NCBI GenBank assembly: GCA_023957235.1 | Contig: JAMLHI010000004.1 | Location: 201,422-265,421, forward strand | DNA: 64,000 bases | Source: Chitinophagales bacterium | GTDB taxonomy: Bacteria; Bacteroidota; Bacteroidia; Chitinophagales; JADIYW01 | Direction: 5' to 3' | Part shown: in pieces, positions 31,228-39,783 of the stretch | Layout: each line of letters begins with the position of its first letter | Numbering within the stretch: position 1 is the first letter of the stretch | Notes under the pieces: generated by a model | The model's input: only the letters and a program-made list of their open reading frames with translations | What the model was told of the DNA's origin: nothing | The model's database searches: none | Position numbers and translations under genes: made by a program

Positions 31228-31249
31228 AGGGGACTGAAAAAGGTCCCCT
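31228..31249 (-). terminator. hairpin between the ABC ATPase gene and rimP
   Basis: AGGGGAC and GTCCCCT form a perfect 7-bp GC-rich stem over an A-rich loop. On the minus strand it is followed by ATTTTGTT, so it may terminate the ABC ATPase transcript. It is also positioned to form a structure in the rimP leader. The T tract is weak. Confidence 0.55.
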
Positions 31250-31330
31250 ATCTCTCGACGGGATAAAGATATGAAAATTATATGAAATTTCTGATGGAGA
31301 AGTAATAAAATTAATTAAGTAATAATTTTT

Positions 31331-32728
31331 TTACAATAGGAGGTGTTTCCATTCTCCTTCTGGTATTTCATCTTTATCATGAGTGACATATAGAATAGTT
31401 CTATTGATAGCAAATTCATTGATTTTTTGCTTAAAAAATGCGCTGCTTTTGATGTCCATTCCTTGAAGAGGCTCATCGAGAATCAATAATTCTGGATTTT
31501 TGAACATAGCACGTGCAATGAGTATCATCTTTTGTTGTCCTAATGATAAATCTCCAAATCTTAATGCTTTCAGATAGGCAATGTCTAGCCAGTCCGCCAA
31601 TATGTTTACTAATGATTTTCTTTCAGCTGTCAGTATTGGAATATGTCCAATATAATCACTCCATCCCGATGCGATTACTTCTTCACATGTGTGATGAGTT
31701 TCAAAAAATCTCAATTGCTCTGGTGAGAAATATCCTATTTTCTTTTTAATGTCCCAAATACTTTCTCCAGTGCCTCTTTTTTTATTGAAAAGTTGAATGT
31801 GATTGGAATATGCTTGCGGATGGTCTGCCATAATGATAGATAGAAGGGTGGATTTCCCAGAGCCATTTTTCCCTTGAATCACCCACCTTTCTGTAGGTTG
31901 GACTATCCAATGGGGAATATGGAAGATAATTTTTTTATCATATTTGACTTGTACATTGTCCATCTCAATGATAGTTTCATTAGCAGAGGATAGGGGAATA
32001 TCAAATGATTTGGGTAAAGGTTGATTGTTTTGAAAGTTATAAACTTCTTTTAATTCTATTTGATGGGTAATGAAATCCATTGATTCTATTTCATGAGTAT
32101 GAGCAGCAATGAATATATGCAATCCATTATGAATCAGTTTTTTTATCTGTTCAATGAGTTCTTTTCTAGCATCCATATCTAAGCCGATAAAGGGATGGTC
32201 AAGAAAAAGAATTTTAGGAGATTTGGTTAATGCTATAGCAATCATCAATTTCCTGGTTTGCCCATTGGATAATTGTAAAAAGGGTTGCTGAAGCAGACTG
32301 CTTAATCCCATTAATTTTGAGACTTGCAATGTCTTTAATTCATCTTGATGAGTCGAACGTAGTAAAATTTCTTTAGTCGTTGGGATATCATCTTGCTCTG
32401 TTGCTTGAAATCTTCTTTGGTAATATAAATCTTCGATATATCCTGAAGGAATTTTCACTTCTTGAGGGACATATCCTATCATTTCTGAGAGATATATAGT
32501 GGTGGAAGATTTTTGTTTTAAGTATTCGAGGTATGGAAATGAAATATCTGCTCCTGGGGCAAATAATTGTCCAGATAAGATTTTTAAAAGTGTAGTTTTC
32601 CCACTGCCAGTTGGGCCAGTAACACACCATTGTTGCCCTCTTTCCCATGTAAATGAAATAGGAGATTGTAATGTTTTTTGCCCTTTTTTAAGAGTAAGGT
32701 TTTTAATTTCAGCTATTTTGATAGGCAT
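31331..32728 (-). CDS. tandem ABC ATP-binding protein, ModF/PhrA-like
   Basis: Two nucleotide-binding domains lie in one 465-aa soluble chain. Domain 1 has Walker A GPTGSGKTT (38-46), signature LSNGQTRKL and Walker B ILFLDHPFIGLD. Domain 2 has Walker A GKNGSGKSTLL near 288, signature LSLGQQKMI and Walker B LLILDEPLQGMD. Walker B in domain 1 has His where the catalytic Glu is usual (LDHP), so that site may be weak. There are no membrane segments and no permease gene beside it. ModF-type proteins share this architecture; the substrate or partner is unknown. Confidence 0.85.
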   Translation of the reverse strand: MPIKIAEIKNLTLKKGQKTLQSPISFTWERGQQWCVTGPTGSGKTTLLKILSGQLFAPGADISFPYLEYLKQKSSTTIYLSEMIGYVPQEVKIPSGYIEDLYYQRRFQATEQDDIPTTKEILLRSTHQDELKTLQVSKLMGLSSLLQQPFLQLSNGQTRKLMIAIALTKSPKILFLDHPFIGLDMDARKELIEQIKKLIHNGLHIFIAAHTHEIESMDFITHQIELKEVYNFQNNQPLPKSFDIPLSSANETIIEMDNVQVKYDKKIIFHIPHWIVQPTERWVIQGKNGSGKSTLLSIIMADHPQAYSNHIQLFNKKRGTGESIWDIKKKIGYFSPEQLRFFETHHTCEEVIASGWSDYIGHIPILTAERKSLVNILADWLDIAYLKALRFGDLSLGQQKMILIARAMFKNPELLILDEPLQGMDIKSSAFFKQKINEFAINRTILYVTHDKDEIPEGEWKHLLL

Positions 32729-32827
32729 TATGTGAAATCGCTATTAAAATATGAAAATGAGAAATATGGGGTAGAAAGTATAGAAATACTATCTCACTAT
32801 TATCTATATTTCGACGAAATAGATATT

Positions 32828-33445
32828 TTATTTCTCTGTGTGTTTGATAAATTTATTTTGAAAAATAATAATACTTGCCACTCCAATAGAAATCGAAGAA
32901 TCTGCAATATTAAATATATACTGAAAAAAACTCAGCTCTTTTCCGCCAATAAATGGTATCCATTTGGGCCATGTTGTTTCTATTAATGGGAAATAAAACA
33001 TATCCACTACTCTACCATGCAACCAAGTACTGTATCCTCCCTCAGAAGGAAATAATTGGGCTAATTGACCATAGCTATGATTGAAAATTACTCCATAAAA
33101 TATGCTGTCAATAAGGTTTCCTATTGCGCCGGCTACTATCAACCCTATAGAGAAAATCAATCCTGGATGATAATTTCTTTTTATTAGATATGCGATATAA
33201 TATATACCAGCAGGAACTGCCAGCATTCTAAAACTGGTTAATAGCAACTTTCCATAATCTCCACCCACAAGCCATCCAAATGCCATGCCCTCATTTTCTA
33301 CAAATTGGATTTTTGCCCATGACCATCCGAAAATATCAAAGCCATCACCATAAGCGAAGTTTAATTTTATCCAAAATTTCACTATCTGATCTATGATTAA
33401 AATCAATAGAATCATGATTGTGACTTTCCAACCTATGTACTTCAC
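32828..33445 (-). CDS. lspA: lipoprotein signal peptidase (signal peptidase II)
   Basis: An inner-membrane aspartyl protease of 205 aa that removes the signal peptide from diacylglyceryl-modified prolipoproteins. Four membrane helices are visible. The catalytic Asp residues are in NLIDSIFYG and VVDMFYFP. The N-terminal LILIIDQIVKFWIK matches the family D-x-x-[ST/V]K box. The length, with an extra loop between helices, is normal for Bacteroidota. It is directly followed upstream by the DksA-like gene and ileS in a conserved group. Confidence 0.96.
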   Translation of the reverse strand: MKYIGWKVTIMILLILIIDQIVKFWIKLNFAYGDGFDIFGWSWAKIQFVENEGMAFGWLVGGDYGKLLLTSFRMLAVPAGIYYIAYLIKRNYHPGLIFSIGLIVAGAIGNLIDSIFYGVIFNHSYGQLAQLFPSEGGYSTWLHGRVVDMFYFPLIETTWPKWIPFIGGKELSFFQYIFNIADSSISIGVASIIIFQNKFIKHTEK

Positions 33446-33451
33446 TATATA

Positions 33452-33817
33452 CTACTTCTGCTTTGCTTTTGCTTCAATACTTAAAGTAGCATGAGGAACA
33501 GCTCTTAATCTTTCTTTAGGAATCAATTTTCCTGTTTCTCTACAAATGCCATAGGTTTTGTTTTCTATTCTTATTAAAGCATTTTCCAAGTGTTGCATGT
33601 GCTTTAATAGTCTAGATGCCACTTGATTCATGTTTTCTCTCTCAAGAGTGATTGAACCATCTTCCAGATTGTTAAAGTTGTTTTCTCCTTCTCCTGTATT
33701 TTTGATTTGCTCTTGATAGAAATTGAGCTCTTCTTGTGATTTTGCTAATTTAGTTAGGATTAATTCTTTGAATTCTGCTAAATCTGAATCACTGTACCTT
33801 ACTACATCTTCATTCAT
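33452..33817 (-). CDS. DksA/TraR-family protein lacking zinc ligands
   Basis: A 121-aa coiled-coil protein with the DksA C-terminal signature YGICRETGKLIPKERLRAVPHATLSI. DksA proteins enter the secondary channel of RNA polymerase and work with (p)ppGpp. Only one of the four zinc-finger cysteines remains; the second Cys of the first pair is Thr and the last pair is replaced by LSIEA, a known state among Bacteroidota homologues. It lies between ileS (2-base gap) and lspA (6-base gap), so it is in an operon with them. Confidence 0.88.
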   Translation of the reverse strand: MNEDVVRYSDSDLAEFKELILTKLAKSQEELNFYQEQIKNTGEGENNFNNLEDGSITLERENMNQVASRLLKHMQHLENALIRIENKTYGICRETGKLIPKERLRAVPHATLSIEAKAKQK

Positions 33818-33819
33818 AT

Positions 33820-36800
33820 TTATTTCTTTTTTATTTCCATAATAATTTCCAAGTCATTTAACTCATAAGTCTTAAGTTCATCTATATGGCTTACAAATAA
33901 TAAATTGTCTGCTAAAGTTTCGTTGCAAATATAGTCAGTAAATGCTTTCAATGCTTTTTCTGCAATATTATGATTTAAAATTTTAATTTCAATCCTATCA
34001 CTGACCTGATAATCATTTTCTTTTCTTTGAGTTTGAATTTTGTTGACCAATTCTCTAGCATATCCTTCATTTTTCAATTCTTCTGTGAGTGTAATATCTA
34101 AGGCGACAGTCCAGCCTTTATCACTAGCTACTAGCCATCCTGCAATATCTTCTGTTTGAATTTCAACCTCTTCTAATAATAGTGTGTAATTGATGTCTGA
34201 AAGTTGTAAGTCAAAAGTTTTTTGAGTTTCTAGATGATTGATATCCTCAGCATTCATTTCCAAAATGGCATTTGAAGCCTCTTTCATCTTTGCTCCCAAT
34301 TTTTTTCCTAATAATTTAAAATTAGGTTTTACTTTTTTTGATACGATTCCAGTAGTATCTCTCACAAACTCAATAGTTTTAATATTGACTTCGGATAAAA
34401 TTAAATTTTGAACTGCAGCTACCATTTCTTCTTGTTGTGAGTCTATGATAGGAATTAATACTTTAGCCAGAGGTTGCCTTACTTTTATATTTTCCCTTTT
34501 TCTCAAAGATAAAATCAATGAGGAGAGTTGCTGAGCGATATTCATTTTGGCTTCCAAATCTTTATCTATCCTCTCTGTCTTTGCAATAGGAAAATCTGTC
34601 AAATGCACAGAAGCAGAATTATTATCTTGAGCTTGGATTAGGCTCCTGTATAACCAGTCACTATAAAATGGTGCTATAGGAGACATTAATTGAGAAATGG
34701 TTGTCAATGCAGTATGTAAAGTCTGATAGGCAGCTATCTTGTCTTGAGGGTCTTCAGTTTTCCAAAATCTTCTTCTACTCAGACGGACATACCAGTTACT
34801 CAATTGGTCATTGACAAACTCTTGTATAGCTCTTGCAGCCTTTGTTGGTTCATAATCATCAAATGCAGATTCTACTTCTTGGATGAGTGAATGCAGACAA
34901 GAGATGATCCAACGGTCAATCTCAGGTCTTTGATGGATGGGGATTTGATCTTGAGAAAGTTTAAACTGATCTAAATTGGCATAAATCGCAAAGAAGGCAT
35001 AAGTATTGTGTAGTGTGCTAAATAATTTTCTTTGCACTTCTTCAAGTCCTTCTATGTCAAATTTTAGGTTGTCCCATGGCTGGGAGTTGGATATCATATA
35101 CCATCTGGTAGCATCTGCACCATATTTGTTAATAGTAATGAATGGATCTACTGCATTTCCTAGTCGTTTGGACATTTTGTTACCATTCTTATCTAAAACA
35201 AGACCGTTAGACATGACATTTTTATAGGCAACTGAATCATAAAGCATGACAGCGATAGCATGTAAGGTGTAAAACCAACCTCTTGTTTGGTCAACGCCTT
35301 CTGCTATGAAGTCTGCAGGAAATGATTTTTTGAAAATTTCTTCATTCTCAAAAGGGTAGTGCCATTGTGCATAAGGCATTGCTCCTGAATCAAACCATAC
35401 ATCTATTAAATCTGACTCTCTCCTCATGGCTTTGCCTTTGGAAGAAACCAGAATTACGTCATCAACAAAGGGTTTGTGTAAATCTAAGTTTTTTTCGGAC
35501 AGGTCAATATCTCCCATTACTCCAGCCGCTTGTGCTTTAGAAAGTTCAGATTTTAATTCAGCAATTGAACCTATACAGATTTCTTCTTCGCCATCTTCTG
35601 TTCGCCAGATAGGTAAAGGTGTACCCCAATATCTGGAACGTGAAAGATTCCAGTCCACAAGATTTTCCAACCATTGACCAAAGCGGCCTTCTCCAGTAGA
35701 TTTGGGCTTCCAATTGATTGTTTTATTCAATTCGACCATTCTTTCCTTGGCAGCTGTGACTCTAATGAACCATGAGTCCAATGGATAATACAATATTGGC
35801 TTATCTGTCCGCCAACAATGAGGATAAGAGTGCTCATATTTTTCAGATTTGAAACATTTGTTTTCAGTTTTTAACTTAATGACGATACGTTCATCTACTG
35901 AAAGATATTTATCTCTACCTTGTTTTTGCTTGGCTTGTTCTTTTTCCTCATCACTGAGATAAGCCTCTTTGACTGGTTCGCCAGCAAAATCTGTTACTAT
36001 ATCTATAAATTTCCCTTGTCTATCTACTAAAGTCAATGAGCCAATTCCATTTTCTTGAGCCACTCTCATGTCATCAGCTCCGAAACTAGGTGCAATATGA
36101 ACAATTCCTGTTCCGTCTTCTGTAGTTACAAAATCTCCAGCAATAACACGGAAAGCATCGCCTTCTTCTGGTTGAGCATAAGGCAAGAGTTGTTCATATA
36201 GAAGTCCCGTAATATCACTCCCTCTAAATTCAGAAAGGATTTGATATGGGAGGTTTTTTCCATCATTTTGGTATAAAGAGAAGTCTTTATTTTCATTTTC
36301 AGCTTTCAAATATTTACCTAATAAATCTTTTGCCAAAATGATATTTACTGGTATATGTGTATATGGATTGATGGTTTTGACAAGGAGATAATTGATTTTA
36401 TTACCTATTGCTAAAGCAGTATTGGAGGGCAATGTCCATGGGGTAGTCGTCCATGCCAAAATATAAAAATCTTCTCCATTAGTTTTCTCTGAAAGGAGAG
36501 AAAATTGAGGATGTTCACTTTCTTTTACCTTAAATTGTGCAACTGCTGATACGTCTTTGACATTTTTATAGCAACCCGGCATATTTAATTCATGAGAGCT
36601 AAGACCTGTGCCTGCTGCAGGTGAGAAGGGTTGTATCCTTAGTCCTTTGTATAAGTAATCTTTTTGATATAGCTTCTTTAATAATGACCAGATACTTTCA
36701 ATATAATAATTTTCAAACGTAACATAAGGATTGTTTAAATCTACCCAATATCCCATTTTCTGGGTCAGGTCATCCCATACGTTTTTAAACTTCATCACCT

Positions 36801-37182
36801 CTTCTCTGCACTCTTTATTATACTCTGCAATTGAGATTTTTGAGCCAATATCTTTTTTAGTGATACCTAGTTTTTTCTCTACTTGCAATTCAATAGGAAG
36901 TCCATGGGTATCCCAACCGCCTTTGCGTTCTACCTGAAAACCTTTTAAGCTTTTGTATCTACAAACAAGGTCTTTGATAGTTCTAGCCATGACGTGATGG
37001 ATACCTGGCATGCCATTGGCGGAAGGAGGTCCTTCATAAAAAACAAAATTATTTTTCCCTTCTCGGATAGCTATACTTTGTTCAAAAGTTTGGTGTTGAT
37101 TCCATATCTGAAGTATCTCCGATTCAATATGAGATGGTGATAGTTGTTTGGATTCTCTGAAGTTTTTCTCTGAATATGCCAT
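33820..37182 (-). CDS. ileS: isoleucyl-tRNA synthetase
   Basis: A 1,120-aa class I synthetase that charges tRNA-Ile. The HIGH-type motif appears as GMPGIHHVMAR near 57, as is usual in Bacteroidota, followed by GGWDTHGLPIE. The editing domain contains TTPWTLPSNTALAIG. KMSKRLGN is near 669. The C-terminal tRNA-binding domain includes LSRRRFW. An in-frame TTG two codons upstream exists, but the ATG of MAYSEKNFRESK is the better start. It heads the ileS-dksA-like-lspA group. Confidence 0.97.
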   Translation of the reverse strand: MAYSEKNFRESKQLSPSHIESEILQIWNQHQTFEQSIAIREGKNNFVFYEGPPSANGMPGIHHVMARTIKDLVCRYKSLKGFQVERKGGWDTHGLPIELQVEKKLGITKKDIGSKISIAEYNKECREEVMKFKNVWDDLTQKMGYWVDLNNPYVTFENYYIESIWSLLKKLYQKDYLYKGLRIQPFSPAAGTGLSSHELNMPGCYKNVKDVSAVAQFKVKESEHPQFSLLSEKTNGEDFYILAWTTTPWTLPSNTALAIGNKINYLLVKTINPYTHIPVNIILAKDLLGKYLKAENENKDFSLYQNDGKNLPYQILSEFRGSDITGLLYEQLLPYAQPEEGDAFRVIAGDFVTTEDGTGIVHIAPSFGADDMRVAQENGIGSLTLVDRQGKFIDIVTDFAGEPVKEAYLSDEEKEQAKQKQGRDKYLSVDERIVIKLKTENKCFKSEKYEHSYPHCWRTDKPILYYPLDSWFIRVTAAKERMVELNKTINWKPKSTGEGRFGQWLENLVDWNLSRSRYWGTPLPIWRTEDGEEEICIGSIAELKSELSKAQAAGVMGDIDLSEKNLDLHKPFVDDVILVSSKGKAMRRESDLIDVWFDSGAMPYAQWHYPFENEEIFKKSFPADFIAEGVDQTRGWFYTLHAIAVMLYDSVAYKNVMSNGLVLDKNGNKMSKRLGNAVDPFITINKYGADATRWYMISNSQPWDNLKFDIEGLEEVQRKLFSTLHNTYAFFAIYANLDQFKLSQDQIPIHQRPEIDRWIISCLHSLIQEVESAFDDYEPTKAARAIQEFVNDQLSNWYVRLSRRRFWKTEDPQDKIAAYQTLHTALTTISQLMSPIAPFYSDWLYRSLIQAQDNNSASVHLTDFPIAKTERIDKDLEAKMNIAQQLSSLILSLRKRENIKVRQPLAKVLIPIIDSQQEEMVAAVQNLILSEVNIKTIEFVRDTTGIVSKKVKPNFKLLGKKLGAKMKEASNAILEMNAEDINHLETQKTFDLQLSDINYTLLLEEVEIQTEDIAGWLVASDKGWTVALDITLTEELKNEGYARELVNKIQTQRKENDYQVSDRIEIKILNHNIAEKALKAFTDYICNETLADNLLFVSHIDELKTYELNDLEIIMEIKKK

Positions 37183-37224
37183 AATCAATTCGCTCTTAGG
37201 TATTTCCTAAAAATTAAGAATGTG

Positions 37225-37232
37225 CAAAAATA
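37225..37232 (-). promoter_or_regulatory. candidate -7 box for ileS
   Basis: The minus strand reads TATTTTTG, a TAnnTTTG match, 42 bases upstream of the ileS ATG. No good -33 TTTG was found at the right distance. Confidence 0.4.
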
Positions 37233-37363
37233 AGAAAATGAAATCAGAATAGTAGTTTTTGTGTTGGCTATCTTCTATATACTAATAAAATGAAGAAATG
37301 ATGTTTTCAAAAGAAGTCAATAATGGAATTAAATAATAGCAAAAGCGATACTTACTTTTCCTT

Positions 37364-37840
37364 TTAAAATCTCGGATTGATTTTTAATTGTCTGGCCGCT
37401 TCTCTTATTCCTCTACCAATGATTTTCTCTAAGGTGTTTTTTATTAGGAATCCTGTCATAGGTAGAGAAGGAGTTACTTCTATTTTGTATTCTAATCGAC
37501 AACCGTTTTCTGATAGTTTTGAAAACTTCATGGTTCCAAGATGGTCTTTTATGCCAAATCCATTAGTGATTTTATATTCAATATATTGATTAGGAAAATA
37601 TTGTGTTATAGTTTCTTCTATGATTAAAGGGAAAGCAATAATCCTTCTGACAGAACCAAGACTATTGGCATCTCTGGGATCTTCTCCAAATTTTATACGC
37701 TTGACAGCAGCAGGGTATATTTTCCCCATATTTTCATGTTCCGAAAAAAAACTAAATACAATTTCTATAGGAACTTCAAAGTCTTGTAATAGATGTATAG
37801 TTTCTTTTTGCGTGTATTGGGTAATCAAAGAAGTTATCAT
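37364..37840 (-). CDS. SRPBCC-family (START-like) protein
   Basis: A 158-aa cytoplasmic protein. The opening (LLQDFEVPIEIVFSFFSEHENM) and the YEIKITNGFG/LGTMKFSKL strands, followed by a long C-terminal helix (LEKIIGRGIREAARQL), fit the SRPBCC superfamily of hydrophobic ligand-binding folds. These include polyketide cyclase-like and stress-related proteins. The ligand is unknown. It is a single gene on the minus strand, divergent from rluD with a gap of 93 bases. Confidence 0.8.
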   Translation of the reverse strand: MITSLITQYTQKETIHLLQDFEVPIEIVFSFFSEHENMGKIYPAAVKRIKFGEDPRDANSLGSVRRIIAFPLIIEETITQYFPNQYIEYKITNGFGIKDHLGTMKFSKLSENGCRLEYKIEVTPSLPMTGFLIKNTLEKIIGRGIREAARQLKINPRF

Positions 37841-37933
37841 ATAGACAAAATAATCATTTTTGATTGAATAATGAAATTATTACCAAGTAATTAAACGATT
37901 AATTTTTAAGATAAAGGCTGTATTTTTGTTTTT

Positions 37934-39007
37934 GTGTCAGAGTTTGAAGATTTAGAAGAAGATATTTTTGCCGATGATGATAGTGGTGAAGAACTTTATG
38001 AACATTATCGTTTTGTCGCTGACAAAGGGCAGGGACCAATAAGAATAGATGTCTTCTTGTTGGATAAAATATTAAATGTCAGCCGAAGTAAAATTCAAAA
38101 TGCTGCCAAATCAGGTAATGTTTTGGTCAATGGACAAGAGGTAAAACCTAATTATAAAGTCAGGCCGAATGATTTGATTCAGGTAGTCATGGATAGGCCT
38201 CCTAGAGAGTATGCTATAATAGCAGAAAAATTAGATTTGGATATTGTTTATGAAGATAATGAAGTGTTGGTCATCAACAAGCCAGCTGGTATGGTGGTTC
38301 ATCCTGGTCATGGCAATTATACAGGCACATTAGTGAATGGACTTTTATATCTTAAAGATAGTTGGCCTCAAATTAATGGAGAGTCTCGTCCAGGAATTGT
38401 ACATCGTCTTGATAAAAACACTTCTGGTATATTGGTTGTTGGTAAAACTGAATCTGCTTTACAACATTTGTCTAGGCAGTTTTATGAACGGACAACTCAA
38501 CGTTATTATGTGGCTTTGGTGTGGGGAAATATAGATGAAGATAGTGGACGGATAGAAGGTCATATTGCTAGACATCCTCATGATAGACTTCGATTTTATG
38601 TTGATGAAGATCGTCTGACAGGAAAATGGGCGGCAACGAATTATGAAGTCATCAAAAGGTACGGATATGTAACTCTTGTGAAATGTAAGTTGGAAACGGG
38701 TAGGACACACCAAATAAGAGTTCACATGAAATATATTGGACACCCACTGTTTAATGATTATACTTATGGTGGAGATAAGATAGTATATGGGACAATCTTT
38801 ACCAAGTATAAACAATTTGTAGAAAATTGTTTCAAGCAGATACCCTCACAGGCCTTGCATGCACAGAGTTTGAGCTTTTCACATCCGATTAGTGGAGAAA
38901 ATATGCATTTTGAAGCTCCTTTGCCTGAAGGATTTCAAAAAATCATTGATAAATGGGATACCTATACTCAAGCTCTCCAGATGGGAAGTGTTATTGATGA
39001 AGACTAA
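37934..39007 (+). CDS. rluD: 23S rRNA pseudouridine synthase, RluD type
   Basis: A 357-aa RluA-family enzyme that converts uridines of 23S rRNA helix 69 (E. coli 1911/1915/1917) to pseudouridine. An acidic N-terminal extension (DLEEDIFADDDSGEE) precedes the S4 domain (about 40-95, RIDVFLLDKILNVSRSKIQ). The catalytic motif HRLDKNTSGILVV has the active Asp near 159, and TGRTHQIRVHMKYIGHP follows. It starts with GTG at 37934. It has its own transcription unit. Confidence 0.93.
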   Translation: MSEFEDLEEDIFADDDSGEELYEHYRFVADKGQGPIRIDVFLLDKILNVSRSKIQNAAKSGNVLVNGQEVKPNYKVRPNDLIQVVMDRPPREYAIIAEKLDLDIVYEDNEVLVINKPAGMVVHPGHGNYTGTLVNGLLYLKDSWPQINGESRPGIVHRLDKNTSGILVVGKTESALQHLSRQFYERTTQRYYVALVWGNIDEDSGRIEGHIARHPHDRLRFYVDEDRLTGKWAATNYEVIKRYGYVTLVKCKLETGRTHQIRVHMKYIGHPLFNDYTYGGDKIVYGTIFTKYKQFVENCFKQIPSQALHAQSLSFSHPISGENMHFEAPLPEGFQKIIDKWDTYTQALQMGSVIDED

Positions 39008-39330
39008 TTGATGTCTGATTCGGAATATTACCATATAATTAATTCAAGGGTTTTTTATTTTAGAATGATTTTAGATAAGCTGAAATTTGTGAGTTAGCTT
39101 ACATATTGATTTGTTTACATTTTTATTTTTTGTTATTATAAAATACTTGTTACTAAGTATTTGAGTGGTTTTTTATTCAAATAGACTTTTGTTGCCTTAT
39201 TGTTATCTGAAATAAGAAGAAAGTGGATGTGATTAAAATCATTTAGGGCTGAATATGCTCACAATACCTTTGTTATGAATTAGGACTTTACCCTCCTGAT
39301 TTGAAACAAATTACTTAAAAAATTGAAACT
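39008..39330 (+). promoter_or_regulatory. nor cluster promoter region with candidate Crp/Fnr-type site
   Basis: In this 323-base gap TACCTTTG (39265-39272) fits the Bacteroidota -7 box, with TTTA 19 bases upstream in the -33 position. A palindrome-like site TGTGA-N6-TCATT lies at 39228-39243. If transcription starts near 39277 its centre is at about -41.5, the place used by Crp/Fnr-type activators. NO-reductase genes are often controlled by such NO- or oxygen-sensing regulators, so this is a plausible control site. The second half-site is imperfect. Upstream of 39220 I see nothing else. Confidence 0.5.
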
Positions 39331-39759
39331 ATGTTATCTAAATCACAAGCAAGAACATTTTTCTTAGGTGGAACTTTGGTGACTTTTTTAGCTTTTATTG
39401 GGCTGACTGTTTACTCTTTCCAACCTAAAAATGATCAATCTAATATCAAAAAATTAGATGCCAAAGCCATTCGAGGGAAAGCCATTTGGGAAGCCAATAA
39501 TTGTATGGGTTGCCACACATTAATGGGAGAGGGTGGATATTATGCACCTGAATTGACTAAAGTTATAGAAAGAAGAGGAGAAGGGTATGTAAAAGCAGTG
39601 CTCCAATCTCCAATCCCTTGGGGACCTAAAGGTCGCAAAATGGTCAAGTATGAAATGAATGATGAAGATACTGAAGCTATGATTGCTTTCTTGAAGTGGG
39701 TAGGAGAAATTGACTTAAACGGTTTTGATAGAGTCGTATCTCCATTGGCAAAAGATTAA
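39331..39759 (+). CDS. norC: nitric oxide reductase subunit C (cytochrome c)
   Basis: The small subunit of cytochrome c-type NO reductase, 142 aa. One N-terminal membrane helix (about 10-30) anchors it facing the periplasm. The haem c motif CMGCH occurs in NNCMGCHTLMGEGGYYAPEL, the typical NorC segment, near residues 57-61. The axial Met is probably that of GRKMVKYEMND. It passes electrons to NorB. It is the first gene of the norCBQDEF cluster. Confidence 0.95.
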   Translation: MLSKSQARTFFLGGTLVTFLAFIGLTVYSFQPKNDQSNIKKLDAKAIRGKAIWEANNCMGCHTLMGEGGYYAPELTKVIERRGEGYVKAVLQSPIPWGPKGRKMVKYEMNDEDTEAMIAFLKWVGEIDLNGFDRVVSPLAKD

Positions 39760-39783
39760 TCAACACATTAAAATTTTTTAGTT

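Noticed and set aside
32800-32830. Hairpin-like TATCTAT...CGAAATAGATA sequence between lspA and the ABC ATPase gene
   Set aside because: The stem is AT-rich and imperfect and no T tract follows on the strand being transcribed.
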